From: Globisporangium splendens
Lineage: Eukaryota; Oomycota; Peronosporomycetes; Pythiales; Pythiaceae
Direction: 5' to 3'
Assembly: GCA_006386115.1 (NCBI GenBank)
Contig: VFIW01000007.1
Coordinates: forward strand, 344,693-408,692
DNA length: 64,000 bases
Made by a program: the position numbers and the translations under genes. Below the pieces are notes generated by a model that was not told the origin of the DNA, ran no database searches, and saw only the letters and a program-made list of their open reading frames with translations. Positions 22,734 to 32,761 of the stretch are shown one piece after another; position 1 is the first letter of the stretch, and the number at the start of each line of letters is the position of its first letter.

Positions 22734-24293
22734 ATGGCGTTTGGAGCTTCTCCGTCCCCAACCAACAACACCTCTGCAGCGGGTGATTCAGCGTATCTGA
22801 AGGTTGAGTCCCCAGTCGCCGCGGACGTTCAAGTCGGCTATGTGAACACGGCTGACGAGACCGTGTCGAAACCCACGTGGGTGCTCTACGTGAGTGTCGG
22901 ACTCGGGTTCATCCACGCGTTCCAAAACGGTTGGTCGACCGGCCAAGTCAACCTCAAGACGTACAACAACAAGCACACTTGCGATGCTCGACCAGTGGAG
23001 CCTGGCACCTGCGTGATGTTCCCTGGTCACTCTTATTCCCAGTGGCAGTACCTCGTGAACGCATGGATTGTTGGTGGCATGGTCGGCACACTGGTGAGCT
23101 CCTACCCCGCTGATCGATTCGGTCGTCGGCGTACACTGTGGTTCAACGGTATCACGATGATTGTCGCTGGTGTCGTCGAGATGACGGCTGACGACATCTG
23201 GCAATTTATTGTTGGTCGGTTCATCGCTGGTATCGTGTCTGGTTTCGCGACTGGTGTGACTGGCGGGTACATCGCTGAAATCTCACCTCCACACCTTCGC
23301 AGTACCCTTGGCACGTGCTTCCACTTGGCTCTGACGACTGGTATCCTCGTGGTCACGTTCACGTTCTTCTTCCTCGACACACACAATGGCTGGCGTTACT
23401 CTGCTGCGGTCCAAGTCGTTCTCGGTGGAGCCTTCATGATCCTTGCACCAATGTTCATGGTGGAGAGTCCTGGATGGCTGCTTGCCAAGGGACGACACGC
23501 TGATGCGGAGAGCGAGATCACACGCTTGTACGGCAAGGAGCAAGTCACCAAGGTGCTCACGTGGTTGCAGCCTGCTCGCGCTAACGCCTCCAGTGTATTC
23601 TACAGCAACAAGGACCTGGAAGGAGGAAAGACGGATCCAGATGCTGAAAGCAAGGGTTTCTGGGCGATCTTCGAACCTCAATACCGTCGCCAATTGATCA
23701 TCGCTGTCGCGTTGTGCAACTTCCATCAGTTCTCGGGTATCAATGCCGTGATTTTCTACTCATCGTCGGTGTTCTCTACCGCTGGTATCAAAGATCCTCG
23801 TATCGGCACGCTGATCGTCAATATCGTGAATATGTTGCCAACTTTCTTCTTCAGTTTCCTCGCGAGGTTCCTGAAGACCCGAACGATGCTTCTTGCCGGT
23901 GCGTTTATGATGTGTGTGTGTGCGATTGTCATGACGTTCACGCTCGTCTACGGTGTCAATTGGGCCTCCATTGTCTTCACGGCGCTCTATGTCGGTGTGT
24001 TCGGAGTCAGCTTCGGTCCTCTCGTGTGGTCGGTGACGGCCGAGCTGTTCCCAGTCACTGTGCGTGCGAGTGCCGTGTCGCTTTGCATGGCTGTCATGTG
24101 GATCTCCAAGCTGACCGTCGGTATCGGATACCCACACTTGAACGACTGGATCGGCAACTACTCGTTCCTTCCATTCGTGGGATACTTGGCGTTCGCGTTC
24201 ACGTTCATGTGGTTCATGGTTCCGGAGACGACGAACAAGACGATCGACGAGATCCAGCAGGAGTTCAAGGCTCTTCGCGAGAAGAAGAAGTAA
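22734..24293 (+). CDS. GLUT-like sugar transporter, copy 2
   Basis: Single exon, 519 residues, starting MAFGASPSP. It has the same MFS sugar-porter motifs as copy 1: AFQNGWSTGQVN, DRFGRRRTLWF, VGRFIAGIVSGFATG, YIAEISPPHLRS, MVESPGWLLAKGR, HQFSGINAVIFYSS, GPLVWSVTAELFPVTVRA and PETTNKTIDEI. The N-terminal third is nearly identical to copy 4. The segment 23764-24130 is essentially identical at nucleotide level to copy 3. The last part (NDWIGNYSF) resembles copy 1. This patchwork suggests gene conversion. The frame is open upstream to a GTG at 22587, but the conserved MAFGAS start shared with copies 3 and 4 fixes the ATG at 22734. Confidence 0.93.
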   Translation: MAFGASPSPTNNTSAAGDSAYLKVESPVAADVQVGYVNTADETVSKPTWVLYVSVGLGFIHAFQNGWSTGQVNLKTYNNKHTCDARPVEPGTCVMFPGHSYSQWQYLVNAWIVGGMVGTLVSSYPADRFGRRRTLWFNGITMIVAGVVEMTADDIWQFIVGRFIAGIVSGFATGVTGGYIAEISPPHLRSTLGTCFHLALTTGILVVTFTFFFLDTHNGWRYSAAVQVVLGGAFMILAPMFMVESPGWLLAKGRHADAESEITRLYGKEQVTKVLTWLQPARANASSVFYSNKDLEGGKTDPDAESKGFWAIFEPQYRRQLIIAVALCNFHQFSGINAVIFYSSSVFSTAGIKDPRIGTLIVNIVNMLPTFFFSFLARFLKTRTMLLAGAFMMCVCAIVMTFTLVYGVNWASIVFTALYVGVFGVSFGPLVWSVTAELFPVTVRASAVSLCMAVMWISKLTVGIGYPHLNDWIGNYSFLPFVGYLAFAFTFMWFMVPETTNKTIDEIQQEFKALREKKK

Positions 24294-24858
24294 GTCGATC
24301 GTCGACGTCCCTCACTTGTGGACATGCTCGCAAATTCTCAGCCCGCCGTTCTTCCTTTGCCTCCTTCGTTTTCGGTGCATGTTTGGCATTGTTTGGGGAT
24401 CCCAATCAGATGGATCCACTTTGCCTTTGTTTTGCTGAGGAGAGAACTTTTAACCACCTTGTTAAATTTGTAATCTCCAATGTTTGGATCTGCTGTATAG
24501 CGTACCTTTTCATCCACCTGCTGCTCTTCGTTGCTTCATTTGCTTGACGATTGTCCGGTAGCACATATGCTGGTGAGTGCTATGCACGGCTCACGCTGCG
24601 CCTTCATCGGTCAGATCTTGTTTTTTTGGAGAATGGCAAGTCCTCTCTGTCTCCACATTGAAAGAACGAGGACGTGGGGCCAATCACAGCTCTTATCGTA
24701 TAGGCTGCCGTCCTTTGATCCTTTTGCAGAATGGCAAGCCTCACCCACGCCTCCGCCCTCACGCAGGCATTTTTACTTCTTGTACTTTTCTTCACGCGTG
24801 AAGACTGACTATGTCATTGTACAATTGGTTTCGTGCGGGCAGTGCGTGTGATTGATTA

Positions 24859-24877
24859 GATGAGTCGACAGCTCATC
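24859..24877. repeat. palindromic element downstream of transporter copy 2
   Basis: GATGAGTCGACAGCTCATC, 566 bp after the stop codon. It differs from the element behind copy 1 at one central base. Confidence 0.75.
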
Positions 24878-25978
24878 AATCTCGCAGCGATCCGGATGCT
24901 GAACTTCAAGAGACAAACGGACTTGATTTACTAATACAACCTTTTACTTTTACTATCAAACAAAACTCGGGACATTTACTCCACGACCATGCTTTCTACA
25001 AGCAAGTCCGTGGAAAAAATGCAGCATTCGTTAGCGAGGCGTGCCATTTCCACAGCCAAAAACTCCCTTGCATGCATGCTTCCGCCCGCCATACACAAGA
25101 GTGAGCCACAACAGAAGTCTGACCGATTTATCGACTTGCGGGAGCATCGGTGCCATGTATAAAAGACAATGGAGACAGAAAGGGCAATCAGAGCTCCGAT
25201 CAATGTTTCGAGATGGGCAATGCTTTTTGTGCATTTTGTGCAATACTAACATAGAGACCATGCAAGTGTTGACAACAACACCTTACTGAGGATCCTCTGG
25301 TTGGGGTTTGCTTGAAGACAGTGCTGTGATTACAAAGTGGACTTTGAGGAATGCTGCCTCCAGCGATTGAATCCTGAGTGTTCGGGCGTTCAGTGTGTCT
25401 ACCCACCGGTCGCCATTCAGACCAGATCTTTGGGAAAAGGAAGATGCAAAGGAAGCCAACTATCATATAGAAATAGGACGTTCCTACCTTCTGTCTCACC
25501 GTTTCTTGCGAGTACTGTAGATCTGCGCGGAGCAGATTCCACCCAGGACGGAAAACTCAAACTCTAACTGCAGAGGTGGAATGAGTTGCACCAGCAACGT
25601 TTTCTAAGCGCCGCGATGATTGCTGCGGCTATGGCAGTCTTTGTTTATATGAGGAGCGATCGCGGCCCAACCAGTTATGTATGACCCAGCTAACTGTTCA
25701 AAGTATTTTGTTATCAATCGCATTTACGGTGCTGTGTCCTGAAGCATAGACAATACGGAATTCTTCAGCCACTGTGGATCGCGCAGGACCACATGCCACC
25801 GATTCGCTGACATTGAAGTAGCGATCGAGCCACCTGTTCGAGTGGCATAGACGGTCTGCTTCGAGTGGTCTCCTCTCACCCGTACGTAGAGCAGTGCCTG
25901 GAGTGGAGAGAGAGACTCACAAGTCTACAAAAACAGCCCCACCGCGTTTTCTGCGAAGTCACACATCGCTCCCTTCAA

Positions 25979-26036
25979 GCAATGCACCTTGAAGACGGGA
26001 CCATGGAGATTGAACCCGAGTTCTCGTTCCCTCAGG
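25979..26036. repeat. spacer repeat block, copy B
   Basis: Diverged duplicate of the block at 20742-20800; see that entry. Its presence one period downstream supports a tandem segmental duplication. Confidence 0.7.
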
Positions 26037-27647
26037 TTTGAGGCTGTCCTACGCTCTGTGCTGTTGCATGACCTGCCAGCAATTATGGACATTTCTTTAC
26101 ACCATATAGTACGAATTGCACAACCAAACACAAGTCGCAGTTGATAGCATCCCACCCAGCTCACTTTGCTAACATACAAATTGTGCGCTCACTGGAAGAA
26201 AGAGTATCTACACTTTTGAAGTACTGGGTAGCAGAAAAGTAAACCCTTTCCCCATTGTCGAATGATTTTGTGGAGTTATCGGGATACAGGAAGCTTGATG
26301 AACACAGACAGGACAGACGAGCCCGACTCAACATGGTTGCGAGACGATGCTGCACTTTGAATTTGTATGCGGCGATTACCGCCATTGTGAGACGATACCT
26401 GTGAGCGCTTTGTTCAGATACGCTACTACCGAGTAACCTCTCGATACGCATGAAAGTTGAATCTGGCCAATCTTGCTGTGCATTGGGTATATATTAGACG
26501 ACAGGCACCGGCAACCTATCGAGTTCTGCTAAATCTAGTCTGCTCAGCAAGTTTAGCTGGAGCAAGGAACAAGTACCTTGTCACAATAATGTGGCACGTG
26601 AGGCAAAGCATCTTATTGCATTTGCTTCCGTCCAGCTGTGAAGATCCTTTAGCTCCAATCGCGATTGGCCACAACACTCGAGGCGTGCAACCCACATGTT
26701 GCTGCGCCGACTGCTCTTCTCGGTTTACAAGTTCCCAGTGAAAGTGGGTCGATGCCACAGTAGAGGTATGCATATGCAGAAACCTTTCTGGACCACGCCG
26801 TGCATGGACGCTGGGGAAGCAAGCAATCGTGCGCAATTTCGCCCCCCCCCTCCCCTTATCATGCCTTGTCCAATTTAACATCATGGCGCTAGAATAGGAG
26901 GAAGTAGTTTTCTTGACAAGTTGAGTGACGTCACACTGTGAAGCGTTGGGTGTCACTGATATTATACATTAAACCTGGATGGCGTGTCAGCTACGCGTGC
27001 GATGCGTAGCCGCCGCTAAAGCGGGGTTTTGTTTGGTGGTGGTTGCGAGAGCTCTCTGAAATCCTTGTGCCAGCAGATCGTGCAAAATGCATTGCACAAT
27101 TGTAGGCAAAAAGTGATTTACCCACTCACACAGGTGGGTCTGATTTGGTTGCTGGCCATGGTTGAACTTTCAGACGGAGCAGGTGAGTCCATCGCAGAGT
27201 CTGGTGATCTCTCGCTATCGTGCATACGTACCCGTACTCAGGCGGTAGAGTAACCCCAGAGCGACCAGCCGCTTGGCCTTTTGCTTCAGTTTGAACGAGA
27301 TGCGCACTGCAAATCCTATCCCATTTATGCTCTTGTGCCCTCGTTGGATGCTCTGTGGAACCTGTGATGCGTGTGGGTCAGCTTCCTTCAATCGCATTAA
27401 TTCGATAAGCGTACCACATTACGCCGTCCGAACTTCAACTAGTCCAGCACACTCGCTTAGCAGCCACCCAAGAGCTGAAGGGAGAAGGCTAGGGAACCTG
27501 ACGACAGCACGTTCTTTGTCCGGGTGAGTGCATTCGAGTGTCTTTGCTCTCTTTCCCAAGAGAGCGTCGTGCTGACAGTACAGAGAGCAAAGAGAGCTCC
27601 AGACACTGCCACTCCTTCTAGACACAGAGCGACCATAACTGTCACTC

Positions 27648-27663
27648 CCTCATTTCCAAATCT
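27648..27663 (+). promoter_or_regulatory. Inr-like core promoter of transporter copy 3
   Basis: CCTCATTTCCAAATCT, 70 bp before the ATG. The same 16 bases stand the same distance before copy 4. It matches the oomycete Inr (TCATTTCC) followed by an A/T-rich FPR-like part. Confidence 0.65.
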
Positions 27664-27717
27664 GCTCGCAACCCCACACATTGGAAACAAGCCATCTCAA
27701 GCACCAAGACAACTGCA

Positions 27718-29286
27718 ATGGCGTTTGGAGCTCCTTCGTCCTCAACGAAAAACGAGCCAGTCGACGACTCAGGATATCTGAAGGTTGAAACACCAGTCGC
27801 TGCAGACGCTCCGTCGTCGATCCAAGTCGATTACGTCAATGCCTCTGACGAGACCGTGTCGAAGCCCACGTGGGTGCTCTACGTGAGTATCGGACTCGGA
27901 TTCATCCACGCGTTCCAAAACGGTTGGTCGACCGGCCAAGTCAACCTCAAGACGTACAACAACACGGAGACGTGCAAGGAGCGTCCACTTGCGCCGGGCA
28001 CGTGTGTCATGTTCCCTGGACATACCCACACTCAGTGGTTGTTCCTCGTGAACGCATGGATCGTCGGTGGCATGGTCGGCACACTGGTGAGCTCCTACCC
28101 CGCTGATCGGTTCGGTCGTCGGCGCACACTGTGGTTCAACGGTATCACGATGATTGTCGCTGGTGTCGTCGAGATGACCTCGAACGACATCTGGCAATTT
28201 ATTGTTGGTCGGTTCATCGCTGGTATCGTGTCTGGTTTCGCGACTGGTGTGACTGGCGGGTACATCGCTGAAATCTCGCCTCCACACCTTCGCAGTACCC
28301 TTGGCACGTGCTTCCACTTGGCTCTGACGACTGGTATCCTCGTGGTCACGTTCACATTCTTCTTCCTCGACACACACAATGGCTGGCGTTACTCTGCTGC
28401 AGTCCAAGTCGTTCTCGGTGGAGCCTTCATGATCCTTGCGCCAATGTTCATGGTGGAGAGTCCTGGATGGCTGCTCGCCATGGGAAGACATACCGATGCG
28501 GAGCGTGAGATCACGCGCTTGTACGGCAAGGAGCAAGTCACCAAGGTGCTCACGTGGTTGCAACCTGCTCGCGCTAACGCCTCCAGTGTATTCTACAGCA
28601 ACAAGGACCTGGAAGGAGGAAAGACGGATCCAGATGCGGAGAAGCAGAGTTTCTGGACGATCTTCGAGCCTCAGTACCGTCGCCAACTGATCATTGCTGT
28701 CGCGTTGTGCAACTTCCATCAGTTCTCGGGTATCAATGCCGTGATTTTCTACTCGTCGTCGGTGTTCTCTACCGCTGGTATCAAAGATCCTCGTATCGGC
28801 ACGCTGATCGTCAATATCGTGAATATGTTGCCAACTTTCTTCTTCAGTTTCCTCGCGAGGTTCCTGAAGACCCGAACGATGCTTCTTGCCGGTGCGTTTA
28901 TGATGTGTGTGTGTGCGATTGTCATGACGTTCACGCTCGTCTACGGTGTCAATTGGGCCTCCATTGTCTTCACGGCGCTCTATGTCGGTGTGTTCGGAGT
29001 CAGCTTCGGTCCTCTCGTGTGGTCGGTGACGGCCGAGCTGTTCCCAGTCACTGTGCGTGCGAGTGCCGTGTCGCTTTGCATGGCTGTCATGTGGATCTCC
29101 AAGCTGACCGTCGGTATCGGATTCCCGTACCTGAATGAAGCCATGGGCAACTACTCGTTCCTTCCGTTCATTGCGTACCTAACGTTCGCGTTCACGTTCA
29201 TGTGGTTCATGGTCCCGGAGACGACGAACAAGACGATCGACGAGATCCAACAGGAGTTCAAGGCTATTCGCGAGAAGAAGAAGTAA
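27718..29286 (+). CDS. GLUT-like sugar transporter, copy 3
   Basis: Single exon, 522 residues, starting MAFGAPSSS. It has the full set of sugar-porter motifs as in copy 2. The first extracellular loop carries TETCKERPLAPGTC and MFPGHTHTQW, which is closer to copy 1 (EQCKERPVVHGTC) than to copies 2 and 4. The centre and most of the C-terminal half equal copy 2, and the final roughly 115 bp (29151-29265) equals copy 4 (34171-34285). The second intracellular GRR motif is replaced by ARFLKTRTMLL as in copy 2. One local difference in the loop after TM6 is LAMGRHTDAE. Confidence 0.93.
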   Translation: MAFGAPSSSTKNEPVDDSGYLKVETPVAADAPSSIQVDYVNASDETVSKPTWVLYVSIGLGFIHAFQNGWSTGQVNLKTYNNTETCKERPLAPGTCVMFPGHTHTQWLFLVNAWIVGGMVGTLVSSYPADRFGRRRTLWFNGITMIVAGVVEMTSNDIWQFIVGRFIAGIVSGFATGVTGGYIAEISPPHLRSTLGTCFHLALTTGILVVTFTFFFLDTHNGWRYSAAVQVVLGGAFMILAPMFMVESPGWLLAMGRHTDAEREITRLYGKEQVTKVLTWLQPARANASSVFYSNKDLEGGKTDPDAEKQSFWTIFEPQYRRQLIIAVALCNFHQFSGINAVIFYSSSVFSTAGIKDPRIGTLIVNIVNMLPTFFFSFLARFLKTRTMLLAGAFMMCVCAIVMTFTLVYGVNWASIVFTALYVGVFGVSFGPLVWSVTAELFPVTVRASAVSLCMAVMWISKLTVGIGFPYLNEAMGNYSFLPFIAYLTFAFTFMWFMVPETTNKTIDEIQQEFKAIREKKK

Positions 29287-30879
29287 GTCGATCGTCGACG
29301 CCCCTCACTTGTGGACGTGTTCGTAAATTCTCAGCCCGCCGTTCTTCCTTTGCCTCCTTTGTTTTCGGTGCATGTTGGGCATTGTTTGGGGATCCCAATC
29401 AGATGGATCCATGCTACTTTGCTTTGCTGAGGAGAGAACTTTTAACCACCTTGTTAAATGTGTAATCTCCAGCGTTTGTTTCTCTAAAGAAATGGCTTAC
29501 CTTAGTGCCTTTGCTCCTTGCTTCATTTGCTCGGTGGCAGGCTGGAATCATCTTAACGTCATGCGCGAAGGGTAGCTGGCGTACAGCGTGTCGTCTGCTG
29601 GCGAGTGCCATGCACTTGCTCATGTTGCGGCTCCATCATTTAGAGCTTGTTTGAGGGATAGCAAGCCCTCTTGCGTCTTCAAGTTTGAGAGTGCGAAGAC
29701 TCAGCTCCATCGCACCCACTGTCTGGTGTGTTTCCGCAGATCCTTTCGCAGAATGGCAAACATTGTCTTGCTTTGCCTCCGCTCTCACGCAAGCATTTAA
29801 AGTTTTCTTCACGTGAACACACTGGGCTAACTTGTTACAGTATGAGTTGAGGACTGCAGCCAGTTGGGTGATTGGATGAGTCGACAACTCATCGACAACA
29901 TGAGAGCAGACACCGACGAAGATCAATAATCAAGTGGGATGTTTTTCCTCCTTTCGGTTGGAGATAGTAAAGTGCCCTGTGAAAATGAAACCTCTATCAA
30001 GTGATATGACTTCATACTTGATCAAATTTGAGGAAAATGGCATTTTGCACGTGACCGAGGAGAATGGACATTGGCCGTGAAACAGTGTGTATATTTGCTT
30101 CTCCGGTGCGATAAAGTGTTGGCATTTCGTGCGACCGAGCATAACGTTTGATCTACGAACTCCCAGAAAGCGTTCGTTGCATGTCTGAAATGCCCTTCGC
30201 TTTGTGCGTCGCTCTGTATTTATGAGCAAAAAAACGCGGGAAAATGTTCTGACACCACGCCATTTGTACTATTACTTTTGAAAGTCAAAAGGTATTTTCG
30301 TTGTTCCCTCAGTTTTGATCACTCAGAAAAAATAGAAGAAGGATGTTGCTCCTTTTGAGCCAATTGATTCGTTGCTGTTTTGTTTCTAGCGTTCGCAAAC
30401 TTTCGTGTCGCTGAAAAATGAGGTTTTGCTCATGTTATCTATATTTGGCCAGTCAAATGTCTTGAGTGAGTGTCTTCATCATTGTGTCCAATCATCACAC
30501 GCAAGGTTTTTTTCTCCTAAAAAACTGAATGTTGCTACTTTGTTGGACCAGAGAAGTGCGTAGTCTCTGCTCGAATTTAACGACAGATGCGTTGCTGGAG
30601 TGTATGAAGTTTGAGATCTCCCGCCGCATTCAGACCCATAAAACAACGCATTATTCCCTAAATTCAAGTGATGGTGCAATTGACGAAAAGGCTGGTCAAG
30701 AGAACTCTTCGTGCTCGGAGTGCCAACGAGATTATAGTTTGGCAGCAATGCAGCAGTGCAAGAGAAATTAAAGGGCAGCTGTACAATAGGATGACAGGTT
30801 TTCGCCAGCGGTGGAAAGATACAAAATTTTGAGGTAGACAGCTAGGCGGAAGTGTTAGACGCTTTGTGAGCGACTCGAG
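29287..30879. other. spacer after transporter copy 3
   Basis: 1.6 kb with no supported gene. The first part is homologous to the 3' flank of copy 2 and carries the palindromic element (29875-29893). The rest is AT-richer and unrecognised. Confidence 0.5.
29875..29893. repeat. palindromic element downstream of transporter copy 3
   Basis: GATGAGTCGACAACTCATC, 589 bp after the stop codon. The GATGAGTCGAC half and the CTCATC half are unchanged relative to copies 1 and 2. Confidence 0.75.
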
Positions 30880-31060
30880 GTCACTGTCGAGCGCCATGTG
30901 CATTGACTGTGGATCTCCAAGCTGATCGTCGATATCGGGTATCCATACCTGAATTAACCTCTGGACAACTACTCGTTCGTTCCATATATCACGTCGTACT
31001 TCGCGTTTGCATTCGCATTCATGCGGTTCACGGTTCTGAAGACCACCGCTTTGTTAAACC
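30880..31060 (+). pseudogene. 3'-terminal relic of a fifth sugar transporter
   Basis: From about 30905 the DNA reads GTGGATCTCCAAGCTGATCG and continues colinear with the last 150 bp of the intact copies (TM11-TM12: WISKLIVDIGYPYLN, then an in-frame TAA, then NYSFVPYITSYFAFAFAF). It carries a stop codon, substitutions (MWF to MRF) and loss of everything upstream. The match then continues past about 31060 through the 3' flank seen after copy 3, for example GGCTGGAACCATTTTGAAG against GGCTGGAATCATCTTAACG near 29540. The duplicated unit, not just a gene fragment, was therefore present here. Confidence 0.85.
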
Positions 31061-32691
31061 TGCGACGTCCGATGCTTGAGTTTGTATAGAATACTGTCCC
31101 TACGTCCTTCCATTTGCTTCTGCTATCTGCTGTATTTGTTCGACGATAGGCTGGAACCATTTTGAAGTCGTGCGCGAAGGACAGCCAGCGCGCACGGTGT
31201 GTCATCTGTTGCTGACTGGCTCAGTTTCGGCTTGATCTCTTGAATCTTCTTTGAAGGGCGGCGGGGTTGCCTTCAACTGTAAGACCAAGAGGACACTACT
31301 CTATCGCATCCCTTGTCCAGGTGAGCAGACTATGGGAGTGTCCACGTAGATCCTTTTTCAGGATAGCAAGGCTTGCCTTGCCTCTACCCTCATGCATGGA
31401 GAAGACTGGGAATACGGTGTACTAACTCACCCTACCATTTACAATTGGAAAATATGAGGAGAGAAAGCCAAGTATGCTTCGGGTCACCCACGACACTGCG
31501 AGTTTCGATATTCTCTTATCAAAGGCTATCAAACGGATTAGGGAGACATCGAAATTCGCAGTGTCGTGGTCACAGAAAGGGCTGTGAGACCCGGCTCAGT
31601 CTATCTGTGATTTCTGTCTGTGATTGCTGACAAACTTCAGTAATGGGTGGGTGCACAGTCCCCAGCTCCAAAGTCAAGCCAGCCATGAAATTGCAATTCA
31701 TTATATATATACGTACTTTTGTCAATGTTATTGGCTAACAATTAAGTTGTTGAGCACCCGATCTTGCTGGCAGTTGGCAAATTTACCTGCGAGTACTTCG
31801 GGTGCCATCGGCAAGCAAGTCGGTGCAACCGTGCGAGTGCCGATACTGCTGACAGAAGCACATCCACAAATCAATTATTGCCCCCTATGATTTTGTCAAC
31901 AATTGCTTCAACGGTGAAAGCTGAAGTTACCAATACTTTGCTGCCAATCTTGTGGACCCCTATTGGACAGTGGATCTCGTGCGACTCATGCACGAGTTCT
32001 GAGCAGACGGCTGAACCATCTGCTTGAGTGAGAAGGTCCAATTTGGTGGTCTCCTCTCACCTCGGATACTTTTACTGAACACACATATTGGTGTGGCACC
32101 CCGTATGGTGCCATCATGCCGCCACCACACAAAGCGATTTCATGAACTATGCATACAGCCTCGTCGTGGCAGTGGTTGAAGTTAGCCGCGATTAGTGGAC
32201 ACTCCAGCTACGATGTCTGCTGATTTTAATAACACGAGGCACTCAGTAGGCATTATTATACGCACATGCTCATTTCTCACTCGCCGGAACAAAGACCATT
32301 TCTTTTCTGGCTGGCAGCATGCTGCACATCTCGATCATTATCTTCGTGGTGTTGGCGCATTTGTTTTGTTGTGAAAATCGCGAATGCGTGCGCGACATCT
32401 GCCTCGATTGTGCTGTAACTCGGATGAAATGATAGTCACAGATAATCACTCACCCGACTTGAACCTCTCGGATCTTCAAGTTGCCCACCACACAGGGCCG
32501 TAAATCGCTCAGCTGTTTGCTGGTAACGTTTCTGTCGCGGGTTGCGATTGCATGTTCTACTTCACACTCAAAACTGAAATACACGAAGATCACTCGATTG
32601 AGCCAACGCTGGCGTACCTAAGCCCGTCTTGTTTGCATAGCGTTCGACTACCGCACTTTCTAATTCTCCCAAGGTCGAGAGCAAAGCACTC
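31061..32691. other. spacer between transporter relic and copy 4
   Basis: 1.6 kb without a supported gene. The first 400 bp (to about 31455) are degenerate 3'-flank duplicate. A 22-bp-arm hairpin follows at 31488-31569. Further on, 32459-32486 repeats a block upstream of copy 1 (17878-17905). Confidence 0.5.
31488..31569. repeat. hairpin with 22-bp arms
   Basis: The left arm 31488-31509 and right arm 31548-31569 are inverted copies (core CCACGACACTGCGA, ending TTTCGAT) separated by a 38-nt loop. The single difference becomes a G-U pair in a plus-strand transcript, so the stem would be fully paired. The right-arm side (ATCGAAA.. then CACAGAAAGG) has relatives at about 21075-21110. Confidence 0.85.
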
Positions 32692-32707
32692 CCTCATTTC
32701 CAAATCT
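32692..32707 (+). promoter_or_regulatory. Inr-like core promoter of transporter copy 4
   Basis: CCTCATTTCCAAATCT, 70 bp before the ATG and identical to the element of copy 3. It lies inside the upstream open frame, which argues that the in-frame ATG at 32552 is not used. Confidence 0.65.
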
Positions 32708-32761
32708 GCTCGCTCCCGTACGCACCGGAAACAAACCACTCCAGCCAAGAAAGACCCAGCG

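Larger units (their letters stand above)
24294..27647. other. spacer between transporter copies 2 and 3
   Basis: 3.4 kb with no supported gene. It contains a 3' flank homologous to that of copy 3 (shared start after the stop, GTCGATCGTCGACG, and a shared AACCACCTTGTTAAAT stretch), the palindromic element at 24859-24877, the repeat block at 25979-26036 and a relative of the hairpin right arm at about 27260-27310. A poly-C tract lies near 26842. Confidence 0.55.

Noticed and set aside
32552..32761. In-frame upstream ATG adding 70 residues to transporter copy 4
   Set aside because: The other copies start at the shared MAFGA motif and the Inr-like element at 32692 lies inside this extension.
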